From NCBI RefSeq assembly GCF_022879595.1, contig NZ_CP084270.1, positions 138,007-202,006 on the forward strand: 64,000 bases of DNA, read 5' to 3'. Source of the DNA: Caballeronia sp. Lep1P3. Its GTDB lineage: Bacteria; Pseudomonadota; Gammaproteobacteria; Burkholderiales; Burkholderiaceae. The notes under the pieces were generated by a model, which saw only the letters and a list, made by a program, of their open reading frames with translations, did no database searches and had not been told where the DNA came from. Made by a program: the position numbers and the translations under genes. Positions 1 to 8,761 of this stretch are shown piece by piece (position 1 is the first letter of the stretch; each line of letters begins with the position of its first letter).

Positions 1-525
1 AGCGAAGTCCTCAAGGACCTCTGCGCGCGCGAAGCGATACAGCCCGCCCAGGTGATTTTGCATTCGGACAACGGCGGCCCGATGAAAGGCGCGACGATGC
101 TTGCCACCCTTCAGGCGCTGGGCGTCATGCCGTCGCTGAGTCGCCCGGGCGTGAGCAACGACAACCCTTACTCCGAGTCGTTGTTCAAGACCCTAAAGTA
201 TCGACCTGCTTATCCGCTCAAGGCATTCGATACCCTGTTTGCCGCGCGCACGTGGGTGGGCGCACTGGTGCGCTGGTACAACGAGGAGCATCGTCACAGC
301 GCGATCCGGTTCGTCACGCCGGCGCAGCGTCATGCCAACCTCGATCAGGACATTCTGGATCGACGCGCGGCGCTCTACGAGTACGCCCGGCAACGCAATC
401 CGCTTCGGTGGAAAGGCCCAACGCGCAACTGGCAACGCGTCGATGCTGTGCACCTGAACCCGGATCGAATCGATAACCAGGGCGGTACCCCACGACGCCC
501 TAACCAGGAGAGAAAGGCAGCCTGA
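1..525 (+). CDS. IS3a transposase OrfB, C-terminal part (cut by window start)
   Basis: This encodes the C-terminal part of a DDE integrase-type transposase whose full-length form (359 residues) is present at 50540-51619. The visible part holds the second aspartate (LHSDNGG) and the glutamate region (YSESLFKTLKYR). It reads without interruption from base 1 to the stop. The upstream half lies outside the window. Confidence 0.9.
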   Translation, partial: SEVLKDLCAREAIQPAQVILHSDNGGPMKGATMLATLQALGVMPSLSRPGVSNDNPYSESLFKTLKYRPAYPLKAFDTLFAARTWVGALVRWYNEEHRHSAIRFVTPAQRHANLDQDILDRRAALYEYARQRNPLRWKGPTRNWQRVDAVHLNPDRIDNQGGTPRRPNQERKAA

Positions 526-564
526 AATTATTCGTTGAGGCGACAACTAGCTTGAAAATTTCCG
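1..564 (+). mobile_element. IS3a copy A, right part (IS3 family)
   Basis: This is the right-hand part of an IS3-family element that occurs five times in the window; it is cut by the window edge. The right terminus matches the other copies and contains GAGGCGACAACTAG followed by CTTGAAAATTTCCG. The flank after position 564 differs from that of every other copy. Confidence 0.9.
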
Positions 565-667
565 CAGAGGTGCCGGACGTTTCAAGGTTGACAATGGGGC
601 GAAATCGGCTCATACGGTCGGGAGTCAATCGGTTTAGCCAGCGCGGGCAGACGTAACTGGAGCCTGC

Positions 668-2746
668 TCAGGCATGCGTGCTCGTGAGCGCATCCGCTGC
701 ATCGAGAAATTGCGCGGCAACCATCGGCCGTCCTAACAGGTAACCCTGCAACGAGTTGCAACCGAGCTCAGTCAGCGAATCTTGCTGCTCCTTGGTCTCT
801 ACTCCTTCTGCTACGACCGACAAACATAGCGCGCGCCCGAGAGCAATAATCGCCGAGACGATTGCAGCGTCTTCGGAGTCGCTCGCGACGTCGCGCACGA
901 ATCCTCGGTCGATCTTCAGCTCAGATGCCGGCAGCCGCTTCAGGTAAAGCAAGCTCGAATAACCAGTGCCAAAATCATCGATTGATATTCTTACGCCCAT
1001 CGCCTTTAACTTCTCGAGCGTTGCAAGACTTGCTTCAACGTCGCGCATCGCCGTTGACTCAGTGATCTCGAGCATCAGGTAGTGAGGGTCGAGCCGATGG
1101 AGCGCAAGCGTGTCTGCCACTGTCTGCGCGAGCGCGGTATGGCTAAACTGTAGTGGCGATAGATTGACCGACATCGTCCAGCCCGTGTTGCCGAGGTCCA
1201 CCCAGGCTCGCATCTGCCGGCAGGCCTCGTCGAGCACCCATTCGCCGATCAACAGGATGAGGCCGCTCTTCTCGGCGACTGGAATGAAATCGCCCGGCGG
1301 CAATAGACCACGCGTTGGGTGCTGCCAGCGTAGTAATGCTTCCGCGCCGAGCACCGGACCGTGCGGGGCTTGGAATTTCGGCTGGTAATGGAGCACAAGT
1401 TCGTTACGCGAGACGGCCTTGCGCAATTCTTGCAGCAACTGCAAATGCACCTGGGCGTTTTGCTGCATCGATGCTTCAAAGTAGCAGAACGTCGCCCGGC
1501 CAGATGCTTTGGCCGAGTACATTGCAGCGTCTGCGGCCGAAAGGAGCTCGTGTGGGTTGTGGCCGTCACCCGGAAACATGGAGATTCCGATGCTGCCCGA
1601 CACTCGTAGTTCATGACCGCCGGCGTGCACCGGAGCGTCTATCGACCGCAGCAGGTCTGCAGCCAGCGCTCCGGCGTCGGCCGCTTCAGCAACGCGCACG
1701 ATGAGCGCAAACTCGTCTCCCCCTAGGCGTGCGACAGTGTTGTCCCGGTGGGTCGATTTCTGGATGCGTTGCGCGATATCAATGAGCAGAAGATCGCCGA
1801 TGTGGTGGCCATAGGCGTCGTTGACAGCTTTGAAGCCGTCGAGGTCGAGGAACATTAGCGCAAAACAGGCGTCCTCGCGATCCGCCGCGCTAATGGCCTG
1901 GTTAAGGCGGTCTTCCAGCAGCAAGCGGTTTGGAAGTTTTGTCAGGGTGTCGTGCAGAGCGAGATAGGTAAGCTCCTCATTGGCCTGCGCGAGCGAGACG
2001 GCCAGCACCGCCGTGCGTGATTCCAGCCGCAAGTCGAGGATCGACGTTATCAGCGCGATAGACAGTACGGCGATCGTCACGACGATGATCACCGGCGCGA
2101 GCCACACGCTGCTGACGCCGTCGCGCACCGCGCTGCACACACTGCCGGCCGCAAACTCCGCAGCGAACATGCCCGTGTAGTGCATGCCGGCAATGGCGGC
2201 GCCCATTAGCACTGCGGCGCCCAGCCTGAGCATACGCGTGCGGCGGCCGTCGCGGCGAAGGTTGAAAGCGATCCACTGCGCGGCGCCGGATGCGGCGATC
2301 GCGATTAGCACGGACGCAACCCAAAGTAGTGGGTCGTAAGTGATGCCCGGTTCCATCCGCATTGCGGCCATACCGGTGTAGTGCATTGACGCGACACCTG
2401 CCCCCATCACGACCGCGCCAACTATTAGTCGTCTCCAGGGCAACGTCGGCTGACAGACCACCCAGAGGGCAAACGCGGAAAGCGCCATCGCGATAAGGAG
2501 GGACAGCGCTGTAAGCGCCGTGTCGTAGCCGATCGGAATGGGCAACGTGAACGCGAGCATGCCGACGAAATGCATCGACCAGATGCCGAGGCCCATCGCG
2601 GCTGCACCACCCGCCAGCCACCAGTGGGACGCCTTTCCGGTCGCAGTCGTGATGCGCCCGGCCATGTCCAAGGCCGTGTAGGACGCCAACACAGCAACCA
2701 TTATGGACGCGACGACCAGCGTCAAGTTATAGCTGCCGACCAGCAT
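668..2746 (-). CDS. MHYT-GGDEF-EAL membrane protein (c-di-GMP turnover)
   Basis: A 692-residue protein. The N-terminal third is an integral membrane MHYT sensor with three visible motifs (SMHFVGM near residue 57, SMHYTGM near 120, GMHYTGM near 188); this family is proposed to bind a metal and sense a diatomic gas. A GGDEF domain follows (RLGGDEFALIV near 345), with no RxxD inhibitory site at the usual spacing. The C-terminal EAL phosphodiesterase domain keeps its main motifs: EALLRW, LEITES, IDDFGTGYSS, KIDRGFV and AEGVET. Both catalytic signatures look intact, so it could make or degrade cyclic di-GMP; the net activity cannot be told. It stands alone, 104 bp from the IS3a end. No clear ribosome-binding site precedes the annotated ATG. 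Confidence 0.9.
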   Translation of the reverse strand: MLVGSYNLTLVVASIMVAVLASYTALDMAGRITTATGKASHWWLAGGAAAMGLGIWSMHFVGMLAFTLPIPIGYDTALTALSLLIAMALSAFALWVVCQPTLPWRRLIVGAVVMGAGVASMHYTGMAAMRMEPGITYDPLLWVASVLIAIAASGAAQWIAFNLRRDGRRTRMLRLGAAVLMGAAIAGMHYTGMFAAEFAAGSVCSAVRDGVSSVWLAPVIIVVTIAVLSIALITSILDLRLESRTAVLAVSLAQANEELTYLALHDTLTKLPNRLLLEDRLNQAISAADREDACFALMFLDLDGFKAVNDAYGHHIGDLLLIDIAQRIQKSTHRDNTVARLGGDEFALIVRVAEAADAGALAADLLRSIDAPVHAGGHELRVSGSIGISMFPGDGHNPHELLSAADAAMYSAKASGRATFCYFEASMQQNAQVHLQLLQELRKAVSRNELVLHYQPKFQAPHGPVLGAEALLRWQHPTRGLLPPGDFIPVAEKSGLILLIGEWVLDEACRQMRAWVDLGNTGWTMSVNLSPLQFSHTALAQTVADTLALHRLDPHYLMLEITESTAMRDVEASLATLEKLKAMGVRISIDDFGTGYSSLLYLKRLPASELKIDRGFVRDVASDSEDAAIVSAIIALGRALCLSVVAEGVETKEQQDSLTELGCNSLQGYLLGRPMVAAQFLDAADALTSTHA

Positions 2747-3560
2747 ATGGAGGTGTCTTTTAGGAACTTCACAGAGAAATCGCCGCTTTCTTTTTCATGC
2801 GTACTGAAGCGACTACTAGATCGGTATAACGACTGGCAATCGCGGGACTTTAGCCGATTCGAGCACAGGTAAGACCAGCTCGTCGCCCGATGATTGAGCC
2901 TTGCTGTACGCAATATCACTGAGTCCCGACGCGCTGGGTCCACCTGTGGAGTTCAGGCTTGGTGAGATTCGCAACCGAGGTGCGGCGTCCGAGGCCATGG
3001 CCACCGACGGTGGTCAGGAAATACTGCGGCCGATGAACTCACCGCATCGGCAGCACGTGGAGCCGCAACGGTCGCACACGTAATATCACGAAGATTCGCA
3101 TCGGGTCCGGTGCAGCCGACCACAAGGCGCTAGTCGGCCAGAAAGCGACGGTCATTCGCCTCGTTCTTCCGTTGTTCATGGGCGTCGATGGCGGTTACAG
3201 GTTCGTCAACGGTCACTCGCGCTGCGGGAAAACGAGCCCGACGAAGCCGCGCTCTGTGCAGTAGGCCTAGACGGGAAATTCACCGTAATTTCGGTCCCTT
3301 GTGCTTGCACGTGTCGCCGTCTAGCGCACAACGTCAGACGGAGTGTTGGGTCTGAGCCACCCACGACGCGCGCCCACGTGTGGTCAAGAATTGCCACTGG
3401 AGATCCAAAAGCCAACGTATTCAAGTCATGCGATGTGGTGTAGCGCGGCGCCACCGGGTTGGTACGGACTTTGCCTTGATTCCCATCAAGGAGTGCCGGC
3501 GTCCTTGAACCAAGCTCCGAACACTCCCGACTGGCTAATCTATCCCCTTGGAGAAGCGAA
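2747..3560. other. About 800 bp without a recognisable gene
   Basis: Short open frames exist on both strands, but none has a recognisable motif or a convincing start site. The region probably contains the promoters of the MHYT gene (leftward) and of the small peptide gene (rightward). I could not assign promoter elements. Confidence 0.5.
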
Positions 3561-3746
3561 ATGAGCACGCTGATTATCAAAGACATCCCCGTAGTCGTTG
3601 AGATGGATCGTACTGAAATGACCGCAATCAGCGGCGGCCGGCTGCCGCAGCAGATCGTGAACATCATCCAGGCTGTTGGCGACTATGCGAATGACTCTCC
3701 TACCCAGCACAGTTTCACGGGCAGCGGAGCTTCCGTGACGTACTGA
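3561..3746 (+). CDS. Small peptide with double-glycine-like (ISGG) motif
   Basis: A 61-residue peptide preceded by a good ribosome-binding site (TTGGAG, about 7 bases before the ATG). The N-terminal half, ending in EMTAISGG near residue 27, resembles the double-glycine leader peptides of bacteriocin-type secreted peptides: an acidic, hydrophobic leader with GG before the cleavage site. The remaining part (about 34 residues) is polar and rich in G, S and T, with no cysteine. No peptidase-containing ABC exporter (C39) is visible nearby, so maturation is speculative. It may belong to a Burkholderia family of short proteins with an acidic leader ending in GG; I recall such proteins but cannot check. 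Function unknown. Confidence 0.6.
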   Translation: MSTLIIKDIPVVVEMDRTEMTAISGGRLPQQIVNIIQAVGDYANDSPTQHSFTGSGASVTY

Positions 3747-4222
3747 GATTGAGATAAGCACGTCGAGTTCGGAGCTAAAGGCCGCGCAGGACAAGGGGCC
3801 TCTTGAATTCAAGCGGTTCCTTGTCCCTGATCGATGGGGTATTAGGCAGCGTGTGACCTCGCGCTCTGTATGTTCCGAGGTTCGGACGTTCCTGGACTTT
3901 CGGGTCGAGCAATACCCTGCATACCTTTGGCGACTTGCCGAACCCGTTGCGGAACTGACTCAGGGGCAAGTGAATATGCGCTGCCTTTCTCGTCTGGCTC
4001 TAAGCTGTTAAGCCTTCGCTGCAACATCGCGCGCCCGATGTGGCGATTTTCGAGTTTGATCGATGCTCGAGTCGGGAATTTCGAAAATCCTCCTCGAATG
4101 GCGGAAATGCTCGTGAAGCCGACCTTCAAGTTATACGGTGGTGAACGGCGCCTGAGGGTCGGACTGCGACGTTCGCGGCGCGCGCCCTGAGCGCTTGGCG
4201 TACGAAAAAATCCCTTTATTGA
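3747..4222 (+). other. Possible degenerate coding remnant, no start codon
   Basis: The + frame from about 3755 to 4000 is open and protein-like (it includes FKRFLVPDRWGIRQRV and DFRVEQYPAYLWRLAEPV), but no ATG, GTG or TTG lies at a sensible 5' position and no family was recognised. It may be the remnant of a gene once coupled to the upstream small peptide. The rest of the stretch shows nothing. Confidence 0.25.
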
Positions 4223-4354
4223 CAGCACCCCCAGATGGATGAAGTCACACAGCAAAACGCGGCACTCGTAGAACAGGCGAGTGCTGCTGCGGGGCTGCTT
4301 CAGGATCAGGCGGAAAAGCTGCGTGCAGCAGTGCATGTATTTCGCACGGAGTGA
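4223..4354 (+). pseudogene. Methyl-accepting chemotaxis protein, C-terminal remnant
   Basis: The frame encodes QMDEVTQQNAALVEQASAAA and then a short helical tail ending FRTE. This is the highly conserved C-terminal end of the signalling domain and methylation helix of bacterial chemoreceptors. Only about 43 codons remain and an in-frame stop lies immediately upstream, so this is a decayed 3' fragment. The rest of the receptor gene is not present to the left. Confidence 0.75.
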
Positions 4355-4458
4355 CGTTCTCCACGTGTGTCGCTTGGGCGTCGGCTTAGACAGCGTCAAG
4401 CGGCACGGCCGGTCAGCGACAACTATTCTGGCCGGTCGACGGGTGTAATTGTCGCTGG

Positions 4459-5277
4459 CTAGTTCATAGTTGTCGCTTCTCCATCGTAATTGTCGTGGGG
4501 TAATTGTCGCCGACGCGCGCTCTGCTTGTCGCTGGCCTTTCGACGGCGATAGCTTTCAACATTCAGTTCGAAGATCGTCGAGTGATGGACGAGCCGATCA
4601 ATGGCTGCGACCGTCATGCCAGGGTCGGGGAACACGTCATTCCATCCCGAGAATGGCTGGTTGGCCGTTATGAGAAGACTTTTACGCTCATACCTCTCTG
4701 CGATCAGTTCGAACAGCACACTGGTTTCGGCCTGCTCCTTACGCGCGTACGACAGGTCGTCCAGGATGATGAGATCAAACCGATCAAGCTTCGTGAGCGC
4801 GGATGGAAGTTGCAGGCTCTGACGCGCAGCCTGGAGTTTCTGGACGAGCTCGCTCGTGCGTGTGAACAGCACTCGATAGCCGACTTCGATTAAAGCGTGT
4901 CCGATGGCTGAACCTAAATGACTTTTGCCGCCACCGGGGGGCCCGAACAGGAGAATCGTGGCACCTTTCTCCAGCCACGAATCTCCGGTCGCCAGTGCCG
5001 TGACATGCGCTTTCGAGACCATTGGCACCATGCTGAAGTCGAAGGTGGCCAGCGTCTTGGTCGGATCAAGATGTGACTCGGTACGATGCCGCTCGATGCG
5101 TCGTTTGGCACGTTCGGCCAGTTCGTGCTCAAGCAGCGCCCCAAGCAATCGCGTAGCCGGCCAGCCTTCCTTATCAGAGCGCTCAACGAACTCGGGCCAT
5201 AACCTGCCGATGGTCGGCAGACGTAACTCGTTCAACATCAGGGACAGACGGCCGTTGTCATGGGCAGGCGCGTTCAT
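4459..5277 (-). CDS. istB: IS21-family transposition helper ATPase IstB
   Basis: A 272-residue AAA+ ATPase of the IstB/DnaC type. The Walker A motif GPPGGGKSH lies near residue 114 and a Walker B-like LIILDDL follows; the C-terminal [14 protein letters not shown] is typical of IstB. It assists the IstA integrase during IS21 transposition by remodelling target DNA. The start ATG overlaps the istA stop (ATGA), the usual coupled arrangement. Complete, but its partner istA is truncated, so the element is not autonomous. Confidence 0.93.
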   Translation of the reverse strand: MNAPAHDNGRLSLMLNELRLPTIGRLWPEFVERSDKEGWPATRLLGALLEHELAERAKRRIERHRTESHLDPTKTLATFDFSMVPMVSKAHVTALATGDSWLEKGATILLFGPPGGGKSHLGSAIGHALIEVGYRVLFTRTSELVQKLQAARQSLQLPSALTKLDRFDLIILDDLSYARKEQAETSVLFELIAERYERKSLLITANQPFSGWNDVFPDPGMTVAAIDRLVHHSTIFELNVESYRRRKASDKQSARRRQLPHDNYDGEATTMN

Positions 5278-5595
5278 GCTGCCACCTTGTCGAGAAGCTC
5301 GTCATAGACCGCGACGGGCGGCATTTCGACTACCACCTCGGGACATCGGGCCTGACGCGGCGCGAATTCATCGCGCAACTGCTTCAGATCGGGCAGCTCG
5401 CCTACTTCGAGCAAGGCGTCGAGGCGCTCGGCCAGCAACGCCTCAACGCCGTGATGTCCTGCGAGTTCGAGCAGCCCTACGATCGTCTTGCATGCCTGGC
5501 GTTGCGTCAGTTGCGTCTCCAGCTTCTCCCAGGTCCGTCGGTAGGCTTCACGGGGAAACAGCGCGTCGCGAAACGCAAACTGAGGTCGGTCGGAG
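5274..5595 (-). pseudogene. istA 3' fragment (IS21a)
   Basis: About 106 codons of the IstA C-terminus, including [20 protein letters not shown] and ending [15 protein letters not shown]. All catalytic residues lie upstream and are missing: the gene is cut by IS3b copy 1. The same region of a related istA can be read in the IS21b element (41111-43998). Confidence 0.85.
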
Positions 5596-5691
5596 AGAGG
5601 TGGCCGCGCGAATTCGGACAGCGGGATAGGTGGAACGCCCGGGGCTTAGCCAGCGATAATGCAGGCAAAGGAACCGAGAACATGACGAAGA

Positions 5692-5989
5692 GAACCCGAC
5701 GCACGCACTCAGCGGCGTTCAAAGCGAAAGTGGCGCTGGCGGCAGTCAAAGGCGAGCGCACGCTGGCCGAGCTAGCGCAGCAGTTTGATGTGCACCCGAA
5801 CCAGATCACGGAATGGAAACAGCACTGCAGGAGCGTGCGGCCGACGTGTTTGGAACGGCGGGCGTGGTATCGAACGAGCCGCCGGTAGACGTGAAGACCC
5901 TACACGCCAAGATCGGCCAGCTTTCTCTGGAAAATGATTTTTTAAGCGGCGCGCTCAACAAGGCGGGATTGCTGAGCGCAAAGCGATGA
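5692..5989 (+). pseudogene. IS3b orfA, frameshifted
   Basis: OrfA is the helix-turn-helix, leucine-zipper protein of IS3 elements ([20 protein letters not shown]...). Compared with the intact copy at 28261-28569, one A is missing near 5833, after the [10 protein letters not shown] codons. The reading frame is lost there, although the rest of the sequence ([17 protein letters not shown]...) is preserved in the next frame. The same deletion occurs in copy 2. Confidence 0.88.
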
Positions 5990-6815
5990 TTGACCGTGGC
6001 CATCAGTTACCGGTGTCGCAGCAAGCAAAGCTCGTCGGCATTGCCAGATCGAGTGCGTACTATCGGCCGCGGCAGGTCAGCGAGGCCGACCAGAACTTGA
6101 TGCGCCGGATCGACGAGCTGCACCTGGAGTTTCCGTTCGCCGGAGCGCGAATGCTGGTCCGTCTGTTGCGCCGGAAGGCCATGGGGTGGGTCGCCGTCGC
6201 GTGCGCACGCTCATGAAGCGTATGGGTGTGAAAGCGCTTTACTGCAAGCCCAACACGAGCCGACGCAACCCGCAGCACAAGGTTTGGCCGTACCTGTTGC
6301 GCGGCATGAAGATCGAGCGCGCCAATCAGGTCTTCGCACTCGACACAACGTACATTCCCATGGCGCGTGGCTTCGTCTATCTGACGGCGGTAGTAGATTG
6401 GGCGAGTCGCAAGGTTCTTGCGCACCGGGTGGCCATCACGCTGGAGGCGATACATGCCGTGGAGGCGCTGGAAGAAGCATTCGCCCGCTACGGGCTGCCA
6501 GACATCGTGAACACCGATCAAGGTAGCCAGTTCACGGCGGCCGCGTTCACCGACGCCGTACTTGAGCGCGGCGTGCAGCTGTCGATGGACGGCAAAGGCG
6601 CCTGGCGCGACAACGTGTTCGTCGAGCGCGTATGGCGCAGCATCAAGTACGAAGAAGTGTACCTGAGGGCCTACGAGTCGGTCAGCCACGCCCGGCGCTC
6701 CATCGGCGACTACATCGAGCTATATAACCGGAAACGGCCCCATTCGAGCTTGGCGGATCAGACGCCGGATGAGGCATACTTCGCGTCGCTGCCAGCGATC
6801 AAATCGGCAGCATGA
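5986..6815 (+). pseudogene. IS3b orfB (DDE transposase), frameshifted
   Basis: Read in two frames: codons up to the RLLRRKAM region (5986-6185), then 6186 to the stop. One base is missing near 6187. Downstream of the lesion the DDE residues are all present (ALDTTYIP, NTDQGSQF, FVERVWRS). The intact family member is at 28566-30814, itself interrupted by ISL3. OrfA and orfB overlap by an ATGA. Confidence 0.88.
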
Positions 6816-6876
6816 TTGCCTCGGACGCTCCACTTAAAAATCTCAAAGAACCGTCCGAACGAGCGAAGCCACCTTT

Positions 6877-7282
6877 CCAGGCCGAGTGCGATTTCAAACT
6901 TAACTGTACTAAGTCCCGCAAGCGGGTAGGATGGGACGTGGTGGATTGGGGCGAGATGGGAGTGGATAGATTTCCACCCCGCGTATGAGTGGGCATTTCT
7001 GTCATGAGTAAGCCCTCGCGCCGCTTTGGCGGCAATATGAGAAGGTATTTGGAGCAGTATCGGTAGCGCGACACGTTGATCGCATCGCACGGCCTTCGAT
7101 GAACCACCGACGTAGCCAAGTTTGTTGAAAGCACCGCTGGGCGTCAAGAACCCTTCGTTGCCGGCTGGCTTCTCTGCGGACCTTCCCGGAGAGAAGTGCC
7201 GTACGGAACGTAGCCATTACGGACGATTCACCCCTTAGATAGCATCGCAATACTAAAGGCAACAGCCAAAGCATCCAATTCG
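6877..7282. other. About 400 bp with no recognisable gene
   Basis: Short frames on the minus strand show no known motif, and no repeat or insertion-sequence end could be placed here. It lies between IS3b copy 1 and the DUF6723-like gene and may contain that gene's promoter. Confidence 0.45.
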
Positions 7283-7579
7283 ATGACGCACATCACTGGA
7301 AAGCGCCCAAAACTTGTTTTGTACCCAACCCGAACGGTCGCGCCCGCCGCAGGCTCGACCGAGGAAGATTTCGCTGTCTACGCGTCGTATCGCGGGAGCG
7401 TCGCCGGGGGATATTACGGAACCCTCAAGGTAGTACGTCTAACCGACAGTCGTTTGCTCTACCCGTTCGATGGTGCGGAGGTCATCGGCCCGTATCCTAC
7501 TAAAAATGCTGCTGTTACCGCCGCCCGCCAAAGAGGTGACGACGTTGTTCGCGCCGACCTTGCAAGACCTGAGCTTTGA
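7283..7579 (+). CDS. Small hypothetical protein, DUF6723-like
   Basis: A 98-residue protein with a central part (YASYRGSVAGGYYGTLKVVR...LLYPFDGAEVIGPYPTKNAAVTAA) that looks like a small conserved domain common in Burkholderiaceae, which I believe is DUF6723; I cannot run a search. The segment suggests a compact alpha/beta fold. No signal peptide or membrane segment. It is preserved between two insertion sequences, and no function is known. Confidence 0.6.
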   Translation: MTHITGKRPKLVLYPTRTVAPAAGSTEEDFAVYASYRGSVAGGYYGTLKVVRLTDSRLLYPFDGAEVIGPYPTKNAAVTAARQRGDDVVRADLARPEL

Positions 7580-7657
7580 TGCTTGCAAGCTTGCGGGTGG
7601 TCCGATGCGGCGCGTCGATGCCCTTCCAACAGTGACCGCTATCTACGGGGCCCTTCG

Positions 7658-8468
7658 GGCTTTGTCGCAGTAAGCGTCGGGTATCATGCGCCTGTCAATA
7701 CGGACGATCGAATGCTCGATGACGACTCTAAATTCAGCCTTGGCCGCGGTGCTCAAGCGTTTGCATTATCCGCTCGACGTGATGCTGACGTGCGTGCGCT
7801 GGTACGTGGCGTATCCGCTGAGCCTTCGGCATTTGGAAGAGATGATGGCGGAGCGCGGAATCGGTCGATCATTCAACTGTGCACCGCTGGGCCATCAAAG
7901 TATTGCCGGTCCTCGAGAAGGCCTTTCGCCGTCACAAGAAAGCCGTCGGTCGGAGCTGGCGGATGGATGAAACGTATATCAAAGTCCGCGGGCAGTGGAA
8001 GTACTTGTATCGCGCAGTCGACAAGGAGGGCAACACGGTAGATTTTCTGCTGTTGCCCATCGTGACAAGACTGCAGCGAGGCGCTACTTCGAAAAGTCAA
8101 TCGAGCAAAACGGCGAACCGGAGACGGTGACAATTGATAAGAGCGGTGCGAACCTCGCCGCGCTGGATGCTCTCAACGCGGAGCGGAAAACACCGATCAA
8201 GATTCGCCAGAACAAGTATCTGAACAATATTGTCGAGCAAGATCATCGGGCGATCAAGCGACGCACACGGCCTATGCTCGGCTTCAAGAATTTTCGTTGC
8301 GCTCGGATTCTGTTGAGCGGCATCGAACTCATGCATATGATCGCCAACGGCCAATTGGAAGACCGTGGCGTCGGATACACTCATGCACAGCAGTTTTACT
8401 TACTGGCCGCATAAGTAATCCTACATATCTGCCATTTTTTCACCCTCTTTGCTTACCGCGACAAAACC
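7658..8468 (+). mobile_element. IS6a (IS6/IS26 family), inactive
   Basis: Terminal inverted repeats of about 18 bp are readable: GGCTTTGTCGCAGTAAGC on the left, and on the right the reverse complement GGTTTTGTCGCGGTAAGC. The element is about 811 bp, normal for the family. Its right end lies 2 bp from the end of IS3b copy 2, so no target duplication can be scored. Confidence 0.82.
7719..8414 (+). pseudogene. IS6a transposase with two frameshifts
   Basis: Joined across frames, the protein is a normal IS6-type DDE transposase: LDVMLTCVRWYVAYPLSLRHLEEMMAERG, then HRWAIKVLPVLEKAF and RMDETYIKVRGQWKYLYRAVD, then VTIDKSGANLAAL and IVEQDHRAIKRR. The frame breaks near 7863 and again near 8055. All three catalytic positions survive in the sequence, but no single product can be made. 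Confidence 0.88.
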
Positions 8469-8727
8469 AGAGAGGTGGCCTCGGTAGTTCGGACAGTTTT
8501 CCGAGGACTTTAAGTGGAGCGTCCGAGGCAATCATGCTGCCGATTTAATCGCTGGCAGCGTCGCGAAGTATGCCTCATTCGGCGTCTGATCCGCTAAGCT
8601 CGAATGGGGCCGTTTCCGGTTGTATAACTCGATGTAGTCGCCGATGGAGCGCCGGGCGTGGGTGACCGATTCGTAGGCCCTCAGATAGTTGAGTAGCCCG
8701 GCGGAGTCGCACCGCCAGGCCCTCCCA

Positions 8728-8761
8728 GAACTGTACGTGAGCCTCTCGACTCATACAGCTC
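8728..8761 (-). ncRNA. Group II intron domain V
   Basis: A 34-nt hairpin that starts GAGC and ends GTTC on the minus strand, with the catalytic AGC triad at positions 2-4, the stem GCTGTATGAG paired with CTCACGTACAG, and a purine-rich loop. It abuts the maturase stop codon, and the domain VI-like stem lies between it and the 3' splice site. Confidence 0.85.

Larger units (their letters stand above)
4410..5595 (-). mobile_element. IS21a, partial (IS21 family; 5' half missing)
   Basis: The fragment carries istB, the last part of istA and one terminal region. Near 4414-4515 the motif TGTCG recurs several times (AATTGTCG or TAGTTGTCG variants), which fits the multiple terminal repeats of IS21 elements. 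The other end was lost at the junction with IS3b copy 1 at 5595. The exact outer boundary is uncertain by about 30 bp. Confidence 0.75.
5596..6876 (+). mobile_element. IS3b copy 1 (IS3 family)
   Basis: The inverted repeats begin AGAGGTGGCC on the left and AAAGGTGGCTTCG on the right (as reverse complement), each followed by TTCGGAC. The two transposase frames orfA and orfB both carry frameshifts. No target duplication is seen: the left flank is istA, the right flank is unrelated DNA, so this copy probably marks a rearrangement breakpoint. Confidence 0.85.

Noticed and set aside
5692..6815. IS3b frame breaks as programmed frameshifting
   Set aside because: IS3 elements use frameshifting between orfA and orfB, but these breaks are inside the genes, and copy 3 is unbroken at both sites.
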